This document shows positions 34,721 to 43,700 of a stretch of DNA of 64,000 nucleotides, one piece after another. Source of the stretch: Coriobacteriaceae bacterium (GTDB lineage: Bacteria > Actinomycetota > Coriobacteriia > Coriobacteriales > Coriobacteriaceae); assembly GCA_025992855.1 (NCBI GenBank), contig DAJPGB010000001.1:1736001-1800000 (forward strand), written 5' to 3'. Every line of letters begins with the position of its first letter. Positions within the stretch are counted from its first letter, which is position 1. The position numbers were made by a program, and so were the translations under genes. Below the pieces are notes generated by a model. That model saw nothing but the letters and a program-made list of their open reading frames with translations. It searched no databases and was not told the origin of the DNA.

Positions 34721-34755
34721 GTGGGAAAAGCTCCTATCGAAGAGGTTGGGAAACC

Positions 34756-34816
34756 GGGGCGCCCGCGCGGGGACGCAGGATCATCCCCATGCCCTGCGGC
34801 CCCGCGCGGGCGCCCC
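34756..34816. repeat. Long GC-rich hairpin between rmlB and rmlC-rmlD
   Basis: A 24-bp stem with one mismatch: left arm 34756-34779 starts GGGGCGCCCGCGCGGGG, and right arm 34793-34816 ends CGCGCGGGCGCCCC. The loop is 13 bases. It lies 25 bases after the rmlB stop. With only TTT after it, it is a partial terminator or an RNA-stability element. Confidence 0.7.
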
Positions 34817-34841
34817 GCGGTGCGGTTCGCCGGGGTGCGGC

Positions 34842-35864
34842 CTACTGGCCCTGCGCCTTATACCTGGCCTCGGTGGCCTCCTTGGCCGGGCGCCACCAGG
34901 ACTCGTTGGCGACGTACCAGTCGATGGTGGCCTTGAGGCCCCCGGCGAAGTCGGTGTGCGCCGGCCTCCAGCCCAGCTCGCGCTGGAGCTTCGTGCTGTC
35001 GATGGCGTAGCGGCGGTCGTGGCCGGGGCGGTCGGCGACCCAGTCGAAGTCCTCGGGGTCGCGTCCCATCGCCTCCAGGATCATGCGCAGGACCGTGATG
35101 TTGTTCTTCTCGCCGTCGGCGCCGATGAGGTAGGTCTCCCCCATGCGGCCCTTCGTGAGGATGTCCCAGACGGCAGAGGAGTGGTCCTCGGTGTGGATCC
35201 AGTCGCGGACGTTCTCGCCCTTCCCGTAGAGCTTGGGGCGGACGCCGTCGATGATGTTCGTTATCTGCCTGGGGATGAACTTCTCCACGTGCTGGTAGGG
35301 GCCGTAGTTGTTGGAGCAGTTGGAGATCGTGGTGCGCAGGCCGTAGGTGCGGGTCCAGGCGCGGACCAGCATGTCAGAGGACGCCTTGGTGCTCGAGTAC
35401 GGGCTGCTCGGGTGATACGGCGTCTCCTCGGTGAACTTCGCCGGGTCGTCGAGCGCCAGGTCGCCGTAGACCTCGTCGGTGGAGACGTGGTGGTAGCGGA
35501 TGCCGTACTTGCGGACGGCCTCCAGCAGGCGGAAGGTGCCCTCCACGTTGGTGCGCAGGAACGGCTCCGGGTCGGCGATGGAGTTGTCGTTGTGGCTCTC
35601 TGCGGCGTAGTGCACGATCGCGTCGTGGCCCGGGACGATGCGGTCCAGCAGCCCGGCGTCGCAGATGTCGCCCACGACGAGCTCCACGCGGTCCGAGGGC
35701 AGCCCGGCGATGTTCTCGGGGTTGCCGGCGTAGGTCAGCTTGTCCAGGACGGTCACGTGGACGCCCGGGTGGTTGTTGACCACGTAGTGCACGAAGTTGC
35801 TGCCGATGAAGCCGCAGCCGCCCGTGACGATGATGTTCTTGGGGGAGAAGGTCTCCTCTGCCAT
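34842..35864 (-). CDS. rmlB: dTDP-glucose 4,6-dehydratase
   Basis: The protein has 340 residues. It converts dTDP-glucose to dTDP-4-keto-6-deoxyglucose, the second step to dTDP-rhamnose. Seen: NAD-binding IIVTGGCGFIGSNFVHYVVN, HYAAESHNDNSIADPEPFLR, the catalytic STDEVYGDLALDD (Thr-Asp-Glu), YSSTKASSDMLVRAWTRTYG (YxxxK), SNCSNNYGPYQHVEKFIPR and DWIHTEDHSSAVW. ATG has AAGGAG 7 bases upstream. It lies 18 bases after rmlA. Confidence 0.96.
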   Translation of the reverse strand: MAEETFSPKNIIVTGGCGFIGSNFVHYVVNNHPGVHVTVLDKLTYAGNPENIAGLPSDRVELVVGDICDAGLLDRIVPGHDAIVHYAAESHNDNSIADPEPFLRTNVEGTFRLLEAVRKYGIRYHHVSTDEVYGDLALDDPAKFTEETPYHPSSPYSSTKASSDMLVRAWTRTYGLRTTISNCSNNYGPYQHVEKFIPRQITNIIDGVRPKLYGKGENVRDWIHTEDHSSAVWDILTKGRMGETYLIGADGEKNNITVLRMILEAMGRDPEDFDWVADRPGHDRRYAIDSTKLQRELGWRPAHTDFAGGLKATIDWYVANESWWRPAKEATEARYKAQGQ

Positions 35865-35882
35865 GTTCGAATCTCCTTGTTC

Positions 35883-36782
35883 CTAGTACTCGCGCGGGCT
35901 GTTGACGATCTCGCCGGCGGCGACCTTCTTCAGGTGCTGGCCGTAGACCGACTTGCCGTAGGCCTCGGCGGCCTGCTTGAGCCCCTCGGTGGTGATCCAG
36001 CCGTTCTCCCAGGCGATCTCCTCGGGGACGGACACGGGCAGGTCCTGGGAGTGCTCCACGGCGCGGACGAACTCGGCGGCCTCGTGCAGGCTCTCCATGG
36101 TGCCGGTGTCCAGCCAGGCGTAGCCGCGGCCGAGGGTCACGACGGACAGCGTCCCCTCCTCCAGGTACATCCGGTTGAGGTCGGTGATCTCCAGCTCGCC
36201 GCGGGCCGAGGGCCTCACCTCGTGCGCCTTGGCGGCCACGTCGCCCGGGTAGAAGTACAGGCCGGTGACGGCGTAGGAGCTCTTGGGCTCGGCGGGCTTC
36301 TCCTCGATGGAGACGGCCCTCCCCTCGCGGTCGAACTCCACGACGCCGAAGCGCTCGGGGTCGTCCACGTGGTAGCCGAAGACCGTGGCGCGGCCCGACT
36401 CGGCGTTCTGCACGGCTCGCGTCAGGTGGCGCGACAGGCCGTTGCCGTAGAAGATGTTGTCGCCGAGCACCAGGGCGCACGGCTCCCCGGCGATGAAGTC
36501 CTCGCCGATGGTGAACGCCTGCGCGAGGCCGTCGGGGCTCGGCTGCTCGGCGTAGGAGAGGTTCACGCCGTAGCGCGAGCCGTCCCCGAGCAGGCGCTCG
36601 AAGTTGGGCAGGTCCGTCGGCGTGGAGATGACCAGGATGTCCCGGATTCCCGCCAGCATGAGGGTGGACAGCGGGTAGTAGATCATGGGCTTGTCGTAGA
36701 CCGGCAGCAGCTGCTTGGAGGTCACGAGCGTGAGCGGGTACAGGCGCGTGCCGGACCCGCCTGCGAGGATGATGCCTTTCAT
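35883..36782 (-). CDS. rmlA: Glucose-1-phosphate thymidylyltransferase
   Basis: The protein has 299 residues, normal for RmlA. It makes dTDP-glucose from glucose 1-phosphate and dTTP. Seen: GIILAGGSGTRLYPLTLVTS, QLLPVYDKPMIYYPLSTLML, AQAFTIGEDFIAGEPCALVL, LGDNIFYGNGLSRHL, VVEFDREGRAVSIEEKPAEP, YAVTGLYFYPGDVAAKA, and GRGYAWLDTGTMESLHEAAE with the Mg-binding Asp. GGAAGTGA precedes ATG. It starts the GC-rich rml block and is preceded by an AT-rich GT2 gene only 16 bases away. Confidence 0.96.
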   Translation of the reverse strand: MKGIILAGGSGTRLYPLTLVTSKQLLPVYDKPMIYYPLSTLMLAGIRDILVISTPTDLPNFERLLGDGSRYGVNLSYAEQPSPDGLAQAFTIGEDFIAGEPCALVLGDNIFYGNGLSRHLTRAVQNAESGRATVFGYHVDDPERFGVVEFDREGRAVSIEEKPAEPKSSYAVTGLYFYPGDVAAKAHEVRPSARGELEITDLNRMYLEEGTLSVVTLGRGYAWLDTGTMESLHEAAEFVRAVEHSQDLPVSVPEEIAWENGWITTEGLKQAAEAYGKSVYGQHLKKVAAGEIVNSPREY

Positions 36783-36798
36783 TCAATCACTTCCAAAG

Positions 36799-37614
36799 TC
36801 AGTGAACGGAAAAATAAATCCGTTTAGCAATGTTCCTGATTGAGAGCGACAATTTACGAGCGGTTAAATCAACCGACGATATATTGATACCATCGAGTGA
36901 ACAAATTGCGCGCACAAAATCAAACTCATCGCGTTTCAATTGCTCTTTTTTATCCTTAAAAAGTGAGTTCGTAGTAGATTCGTTGCACACTCTAAAATAG
37001 GAATAAATTGAGTCTAGATAGCAGACATCACCATTCAGTGATAGACGAATCCAATACTCCCAATCAGGGGAGTAACACAAAGAATCATTAAAGGGTCCAA
37101 CCTTTTGCCAGCAATCTCTACGAAACATAACATTAGAAGGCTCTCCATAGATATTATGAGTTCGAAATGTCTTGCGGGCAAAATTAGAGCCGTCTAAAAC
37201 CATATCCCGCTTAAAAGGTCTCCTCTTCATTGTAATGACACCATTCGAGTCAATAACACATGAAGCGCTGAAGCAGAGGGAGCACTTTGGATTAGCATCC
37301 AGTGCTGCAACCTCAGACTCAAGAGCCCCGGGTAACAAAATATCATCCTGGAAGAGGAAATGAATATACTCGCCAGAAGATTTCTCAATGGCATTATTCC
37401 AGTTTCCAACAAGACCGAGATTACTGGCGTTTCTAAATACCTTAATTCGAGAATCCATTAGCTTGGAAACAATCTCAAATGTTCCATCAGTTGACTGATC
37501 ATCGAAAATTAATAATTCGAAATCGCTGAAAGACTGGCTTAATACCGAATCAATTGCCTTCAAAATGTACTTAGCACCATTAAAACATGGCATCAACACA
37601 CTAACTTTAGGCAT
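36799..37614 (-). CDS. GT2 family glycosyltransferase
   Basis: The protein has 271 residues. Seen: VSVLMPCFNGAKYILKAIDS, LLIFDDQSTDGTFEIVSKL, YIHFLFQDDILLPGALESEV (acidic metal-binding QDD), FRRDCWQKVGPFNDSLCYSP and DWEYWIRLSLNGDVCY (catalytic ED-like region). No membrane helix. The fold and order are those of soluble GT2 enzymes that add sugars to lipid-linked repeats. The donor is unknown; dTDP-rhamnose is a candidate since rmlA lies next door. ATG at 37614 follows AAGGAGG and overlaps the upstream gene by 8 bases. Strongly AT-rich. Confidence 0.85.
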   Translation of the reverse strand: MPKVSVLMPCFNGAKYILKAIDSVLSQSFSDFELLIFDDQSTDGTFEIVSKLMDSRIKVFRNASNLGLVGNWNNAIEKSSGEYIHFLFQDDILLPGALESEVAALDANPKCSLCFSASCVIDSNGVITMKRRPFKRDMVLDGSNFARKTFRTHNIYGEPSNVMFRRDCWQKVGPFNDSLCYSPDWEYWIRLSLNGDVCYLDSIYSYFRVCNESTTNSLFKDKKEQLKRDEFDFVRAICSLDGINISSVDLTARKLSLSIRNIAKRIYFSVH

Positions 37615-38587
37615 CCTTGTCCTCCTTATCGGACAAAAATTCCTCAATAAAATAGCGAGGACGATGCTTCGTCTCCATATAAGTCTTTCCAACGTACTCG
37701 CCGATGACACCCAAAGCCAAAAGTTGAAGTCCGCCAAGACACCAAATTGACATAATAATGCTTGTCCAGCCAACTTGTACATCGCCAATAAAATGACCAA
37801 TTAAAAGATATACAAGTGCAAATAAACTAAAAATAGAAATGATTAAACCGGTGAGAGTAATTATCCTAATCGGTTTAGTACTAAAAGACGTTATACCCTC
37901 AAAAGCAAATGACAACATTTTACCGAGCGTGTATTTAGATTCGCCGGCAAACCGTTTCCCTCGCGAATAATACACGCAGCAAGATTTGAAGCCAACTAAA
38001 GGAACCAAACCACGAAGGAATAGATTAACCTCACGGAATTGAGACAATGCAAGAACAGCACGCTTGGACATCAATCTATAGTCAGCATGGTTATAAACAG
38101 CATCGACGCCCAACGAAGACTGTAAGCGATAAAAAGATTGTGCGGTAAAACGTTTTAGAAAGGAATCGCTAGAACGATCATTTCGTACACCATATACAAC
38201 TTCATAGCCTTCGCGAGCTCTTGAAACCATTTCATCAAGCGCATTGATATCATCTTGTAAATCCGCATCCATCGATGCTATTAAATCAGCAAACTCAGCT
38301 GCCTTATGCAACCCAGAAAGTAAAGCCTTCTGATGGCCACAATTCCTAGAGAGCTTAAGTCCACAGAATAAGGAATTAGATTGATGAAGACATTCGATGA
38401 TCTCCCAAGTCTTATCGGATGACCCATCGTCAACAAACAAAACCTTACTGTTCGCATTAATTTGAGACAATTTTACTAAAGTGGAAAACTTCTCCAAAAG
38501 CCTTTTAGAGGTTTCCCGCAAAACACTCTCCTCGTTGTAACAAGGAACCACGAGATAGAGAATCGGCAATATGTCCATCTTTGTCAT
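37607..38587 (-). CDS. GtrB-like bactoprenol glycosyltransferase
   Basis: The protein has 326 residues. GtrB-type enzymes move glucose or another sugar onto bactoprenyl phosphate for later transfer outside the cell. Seen: LYLVVPCYNEESVLRETSKR, VLFVDDGSSDKTWEIIECLH, NCGHQKALLSGLH, ASMDADLQDDINALDEMVS (DxD motif), VYGVRNDRSSDSFLKRFTAQ, and two C-terminal membrane helices (IITLTGLIISIFSLFALVYL; IIMSIWCLGGLQLLALGVIG) followed by GEYVGKTYMETKHRPRY, a family ending. ATG at 38587 has AGGTG 5 bases upstream; GTG at 38602 overlapping the GtrA stop is the alternative. It forms a set with the two genes upstream. AT-rich. Confidence 0.9.
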   Translation of the reverse strand: MTKMDILPILYLVVPCYNEESVLRETSKRLLEKFSTLVKLSQINANSKVLFVDDGSSDKTWEIIECLHQSNSLFCGLKLSRNCGHQKALLSGLHKAAEFADLIASMDADLQDDINALDEMVSRAREGYEVVYGVRNDRSSDSFLKRFTAQSFYRLQSSLGVDAVYNHADYRLMSKRAVLALSQFREVNLFLRGLVPLVGFKSCCVYYSRGKRFAGESKYTLGKMLSFAFEGITSFSTKPIRIITLTGLIISIFSLFALVYLLIGHFIGDVQVGWTSIIMSIWCLGGLQLLALGVIGEYVGKTYMETKHRPRYFIEEFLSDKEDKDA

Positions 38588-38598
38588 GCAAGCACCTA

Positions 38599-38991
38599 TC
38601 ACTTAAATGCCCAATACTTACTTAAAATATAATTAAGAGGATAAGTTACAAACAAGTTAAGCAGTGGACCAAGAATAGAAGAAATTCCAAGCACACTAAC
38701 CCAAAAGTACAAAAGGATGTTGTTGATAATCAATCCAGTAAAAGCACTCGAAGCAAGCAGCTTGGAAAAACTTGAAATAAGTGAACTCAAATCTGATCTC
38801 TCATTATCAAAAACAAATTTATTGTTCCAATAGAAGGAATTGATGACACCAGCAAAATATGAAACTATATTGGCGACAATATAGTTCACTCCAATAAAAA
38901 GGAGTGCCGCGTAGACTAAGTAAGAAACGATTGTATTTGAAAGTCCAACAATCGAAAACTTCAGAAATTGAATCACCGAATCTCGTTTCAC
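38599..38991 (-). CDS. GtrA family flippase-like membrane protein
   Basis: The protein has about 130 residues and four membrane helices (LKFSIVGLSNTIVSYLVYAA, NYIVANIVSYFAGVINSFYW, LASSAFTGLIINNILLYFWV, LGPLLNLFVTYPLNYILSKY). FSIVGLSNTIV and SFYWNNKFVF are GtrA hallmarks. GtrA is thought to flip the bactoprenyl-linked sugar made by GtrB. GTG at 38991 is preferred to GTG at 39009, since AAAGGG lies 6 bases before it. It lies between the GT-C gene and the GtrB-like gene with tight spacing. Confidence 0.88.
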   Translation of the reverse strand: MKRDSVIQFLKFSIVGLSNTIVSYLVYAALLFIGVNYIVANIVSYFAGVINSFYWNNKFVFDNERSDLSSLISSFSKLLASSAFTGLIINNILLYFWVSVLGISSILGPLLNLFVTYPLNYILSKYWAFK

Positions 38992-39011
38992 TAAAGACCC
39001 TTTTCCCACTG

Positions 39012-40637
39012 TTATCTATAAAGGACATATACAAAACAAGACGTTCCATCATCGATTTGAGTATATCCGGGCAGTTTTTTAAAACCACTATATCCTAGTT
39101 CATCTTTCAGTTGAGAAAGAACCTCTTCTTCGCAGTCGTGATTATTCATGTAAACAACCAGATCATCAGAATCAATATTATTTCTATCGCAAAAACTGCT
39201 AATTGCTTTCTGATCAGGAATCAGTGCATGAATGCGAGACAATTTGGCAACTTCTAATAGCTTCGCAGTAAGCTGATAATAATCATAAGAGACAAAGAGC
39301 CCCGTTGAACCCGCGTACTTCTCTACTGCGGCTTCATTGTCAGCAGATTTCGGATATAAATACAAAGCATTGGAAGAAAAGAAAACAGAATCTGCAACAA
39401 TAATTGCGAAAACAAATACTACAGAAACTAAAATACTGCCCTGAAAATTAAAATCAGTATTTTTTCTATAGCGAATTTGCAAATATCTAAATAGATACAA
39501 GATCATTCCAAATCCGAATAACAGTAATCCTGGATATGCCAGGCATATGTATCTTGACGAAGTAAAAGGAGATACATAGCAAGCTGTGACGTAAAAAACA
39601 AGGGATGAATTAAATAATAAAACTATATAAATCGACTCAGGATGCTCACGATTAATTTTTTTATTCCATAGCAAGTAGAAACAAAGGGCAATTGACAAAC
39701 AGAAGCAGGCAATCAAAAGAAGCCTTGATCCGAAGAACAAATCAACGGACGACGACCCTAGAAATTGCCAAATTCGTCTAAGTAATACCATTACCCCTGA
39801 TTGTGATGAGGCCGATTCGACATAGTGATTCCCAAACATGTTGCTTAATGCTGGAGGAAATATGATAAATGACAGACAAACCGATAAGACAATCGTGGCT
39901 CCATATTTAAAGGAGAACATCCACCCTTTTCTTGCCCAAAAATAAATAGTAAAAAAACAGGAAACAAAAAAGAGATAAATATAGAAATAGAAGTGAGTTA
40001 AAAACCCCAATAAAGAAATAACAAATAGGCGGAAATAAACCGATCGATTGGCGAAGGAAGCATTAAACAAATCGAATAACGCATCAAGAAATGCTAGGGC
40101 AAGTGTCACCAATAACAGATACATTCGAATGTAGGTCACTAGATTTAACGCTATGGGACAGAAAGCCCATAGTGCCATTAAAATTAGAGCGACTGGCTTA
40201 CTCTGAAACACTTTGTAAGAAAGCTTAAATAAAAATACCAAACTGAGTGAATAGAAACATAGATTAGGAACCAAGCCAAACCATTTGCTAAATTCATTCG
40301 GAAACAGTGAGCAAACGGTATGAATAATGAAAAAATAGAGAGGAGGATGTGCGTCATTACTCAGATTATATAAAACCGAATCAAACCGAAACACATGCCC
40401 TGTATCAACTGTCAAATAAGACTGAATGAACGTAGGATCCATCCAGTTGGCATTCATATTGTTTTCCCAAAAAATACATGGAAAATAAAAACTATTCGAG
40501 AGGCCGAAAGTCCACAGCTCGTCAACATGAAACCCTGTTTTCAAATTGCAATAATAAATTGCGACTAATAACGCAGCCACAAACATTACAGCAAATAAAA
40601 CGCCATAAGACTTGCATCGTTTTGCACATGAATTCAT
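39012..40637 (-). CDS. GT-C type membrane glycosyltransferase
   Basis: The protein has 541 residues and about eleven membrane helices (VLFAVMFVAALLVAIYYC, LILMALWAFCPIALNLVTYI, LLIACFCLSIALCFYLL). The first outside loop has FHVDELWTFG, the acidic motif of GT-C enzymes, and later AHPPLYFFIIHTVCSLFPNE, also usual (GT39/ArnT-like). The C-terminal 110 residues are soluble and probably outside. Such proteins take a sugar from a polyprenyl carrier and attach it to a surface polymer, the role of GtrC in the Gtr three-gene system. The acceptor here is unknown; the adjacent ChW proteins or the galactan are possible. AGGGA precedes ATG. Very AT-rich, unlike the shikimate genes, which suggests transfer. 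Confidence 0.8.
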   Translation of the reverse strand: MNSCAKRCKSYGVLFAVMFVAALLVAIYYCNLKTGFHVDELWTFGLSNSFYFPCIFWENNMNANWMDPTFIQSYLTVDTGHVFRFDSVLYNLSNDAHPPLYFFIIHTVCSLFPNEFSKWFGLVPNLCFYSLSLVFLFKLSYKVFQSKPVALILMALWAFCPIALNLVTYIRMYLLLVTLALAFLDALFDLFNASFANRSVYFRLFVISLLGFLTHFYFYIYLFFVSCFFTIYFWARKGWMFSFKYGATIVLSVCLSFIIFPPALSNMFGNHYVESASSQSGVMVLLRRIWQFLGSSSVDLFFGSRLLLIACFCLSIALCFYLLWNKKINREHPESIYIVLLFNSSLVFYVTACYVSPFTSSRYICLAYPGLLLFGFGMILYLFRYLQIRYRKNTDFNFQGSILVSVVFVFAIIVADSVFFSSNALYLYPKSADNEAAVEKYAGSTGLFVSYDYYQLTAKLLEVAKLSRIHALIPDQKAISSFCDRNNIDSDDLVVYMNNHDCEEEVLSQLKDELGYSGFKKLPGYTQIDDGTSCFVYVLYR

Positions 40638-40672
40638 AAACGAGTCCCTATAATTAATTGGTAGCTAAACTA

Positions 40673-40702
40673 AAGGAGTTTACGAAAAATCATAAACTCC
40701 TT
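40673..40702 (-). terminator. Hairpin after the GT80-like ChW gene
   Basis: AAGGAGTTTA (40673-40682) and TAAACTCCTT (40693-40702) form a perfect 10-bp stem. On the minus strand it is followed by TAGTTTAGC. It lies about 78 bases after the stop codon. Confidence 0.55.
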
Positions 40703-40779
40703 CAAGATTAAACTCATACAGTAGGACTAAACCACTGAATTACTGCAATAGCGAATAGATGATAGACTTGCATCACTTA

Positions 40780-43700
40780 CTATTTATCAACCAACTTAAC
40801 CTCAATCGCTTCCATATGTAGGGCCTCTCCAGTTGTACCGGCGCACTCGCCCGACTTAACCCAATCGAGCCAACCCTTGTTTTGCACATGAGCTCTATAG
40901 ACGACGTCATAATACTTGACGAGATCTCCCGTCAGTTTTATTTCAACGGCCTCAACAGCAAGAGACTTTCCCGTAGTGCCAGCAACTTTGCCGTTCTTGA
41001 CCCACTTTTGCCAGCCGATATTCTGAACGTGAGCTCGATATTCGATGTTGCCTGAATACCCAAGATCGGGTCTGCTGATCTTCAACGCCTCAACAGCTAA
41101 ATTACGACCAGTTGTACCAGCGGTCGTGCCTTCGTAAACCGGCTGCTGCCAGCCAAGGTTTGAGACATGCGCCTTGATTGAAAACGACCTCTGAATAGAA
41201 GGTTGACTTGTATCCCCAGGAGCGGGCGAGCCCTTTTCAACTAAAACGACCTGATATGCCTCGAGCCTCAAACCAAAACCGGTCGTTCCGGCAACTTGGT
41301 CATTGCAGGCCCAGCCGAGCCATCCCTTATCCTGAACATGGGCTCGGTAGTAAACGTCATAGCGATTTGCCATCTCGCCAGTCAGGCGAATCTGAATAGC
41401 CTGGACGGACTTGCTCTGCCCCGTAGTACCGGAGACTTCCCCCTCTTTCGCATAATCTTGCCAACCGTAATCGGAAACATGCGTCCTGTACTCCAAGCCA
41501 CCATCGTAGGGAGCATTCTGCAGGTTAAGAGTAATGGCCTCGACAGCTTTTGACTGACCAACGGTACCGGAAGCATTTCCACCCTTGGAGGCCGATTGCC
41601 AGCCGTCATTCGAAACATGCGAAGTTGCCAAGACGTCAAGAGACCCTCGTGACACCTTAACAACATCGTAGCCCGACTCGCCCTTCTTGAAATAAGTCAA
41701 AGCACCGCTATTGTGCGAATAGATAGCAAAGTCGTAATTTGCCGAAGCAAGTATGGAATCCGAAAACTCTACGAGATAACAAGAGTCACCCTGTTTGCAA
41801 AGGGACCTGATTGCAGCATCCGTGTCTTCGGTAACCGGAGAAGCAAACCAATCCATAATCGAATAATCGATGACGGCACCAGGCTTCAAGGCCTCGGCCT
41901 TCGTGGAATTCCAAAGTCCACCAGCAGCATCGGCACTGGCCGAGTTATACGTACTAGACCCATAACCAGACAGGCCGATCTCCGGATTAAAGAAGAGGAT
42001 CAGCTCTGCAGCAACGGAAGAATCGACATCGGTAATGCCAAGACGGTCAAGCTGTTCCTGCTTTTGGGGGTACATACCCGTCGGCGTGTTTGGATGCCCC
42101 TTGTAATAATACAAATAGTCATCGCCATAGATAACTTCGGTCAAATTGGCATAGTCGTCAAAATTCTGCTCGTAAGAAACGTACGTTCCAAGCAGCATCA
42201 TCACCTTTTTGCCCTGTTGAGTCGCTGCATCAAAATAACCATCGTTAAAGTTGTACAGGGCCTTAAACGCTTGGACTGTATCCTCTCCCCTATTCTGCAA
42301 GCTCGTAAGCATGCTCGAAACATTCACCTTCTTAACATTAGGATCGGATGCGATCTTGTTAGCAAAGGCATTATCGTCACCACTCGTAAACAGATTCGTT
42401 CGAGTCATCCACCACTGAGTGCCAGGCTCAATACTCAGCACGGCATACATAGAATCCCAGTGATCGTGATAATCGCTATACGACTTTGAAACCTCACCGG
42501 TTTCGTATTCCTTATTCTTGGCAGCGTTCCATAAAGCAATCAGCTCCGCTTGCTTAGAATCCGGATCCTTAACGTCGAAGGCCTCGTTGGTAAAGACATA
42601 TGTGGCAGATCCATCGGACAACAGCCGAATGGAGTATTGACCAGCGGGAATCTTATTGGCGTAAATCATCCTATGGATCAACGAGCAAGTGATGTCATTG
42701 ATATACAGATTGAACTTTGCCTTTGGGTTGATCTTGTAGAGAGCAGCGACATAATCCGCGAACGCCTGATAGCTCGAACTAGAAGCATTCTCCTCATGAG
42801 TCAGGTACGGAAGACCATACATCCCGGATGGAAGCGAGTTCCAGTTATAGGCACTTGGACGATCGAGCATCACAATTGACGGAATGGTCGTTCCAGCAGA
42901 AGAGGTGCTGATATCCCAGAAAGATAGCGAATAGAGAACAACGGGGAAAGAAGCACTCAAAGGGGCAAGGTTGTACTCGCTCGCAGAAATACCAATTGAC
43001 TGATGATCCTCATGAACAATATTTCCGTTCTTCAAATACTGCAACGTAACGTCAAACGGACCATAATCGCTAAATTCAATTTCACTGGAGCTAGAGCCCA
43101 GATCTCCGAGTGCAATCGTGCTGGAAACAGAACGGGTAACCTTCCCTCCATACGACATGGAGCCAGACAACTTTATTGAATCGGCGATACCGAGTCGTTT
43201 TATATCCTCGATCTGCGGAATATTTAGGGTTACTTTAGTCGTCTCCCCAACCTGAGAAAGAGAGCAATTAAAGACATACGGGACATAGGCGCCAGCGGTA
43301 TCGCCGGGCGCCGCATCACCCTTCTTTACAATGACGATCTGTATTGCTTCAACGGCATAAGACCAACCGGAGGTTCCCGCAGTCGACCCATTTGAGGTCC
43401 ATCCAAGCCAGCCGAAATTAGAAGCATGAACGCGATAATACAGGTCATAAGAAGCTGCCCTGTCACCCGTCAGCTTGAGCTCGACGGCTTCAATCTGAAG
43501 GCCCTTTCCCGTCGTGCCGGAGACAGCTCCATTAGAAACCCAATCCTGCCAGCCTTCATTTTGAACATGAGAGCGGTATTCGATACCAAGGTCCTCTGAA
43601 TTAGGGAGGGAAACCCTGAGCGCCTCAAGCCTACGAGACTGGCCTGTTGTGCCAGAGATCGAGCCATTCGATGTAAACGTCGGCTCCCAGCCAATGCCTG

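Noticed and set aside
34545..36827. 760-codon plus-strand frame opposite the rml genes
   Set aside because: An antisense shadow spanning three real genes and their gaps, with Gly/Val/Asp-rich low-complexity sequence.
28119..40637. AT-rich block considered as a prophage or integrative element
   Set aside because: No integrase, phage structural or conjugation genes are present; all genes fit glycan synthesis. Transfer by homologous exchange is enough.
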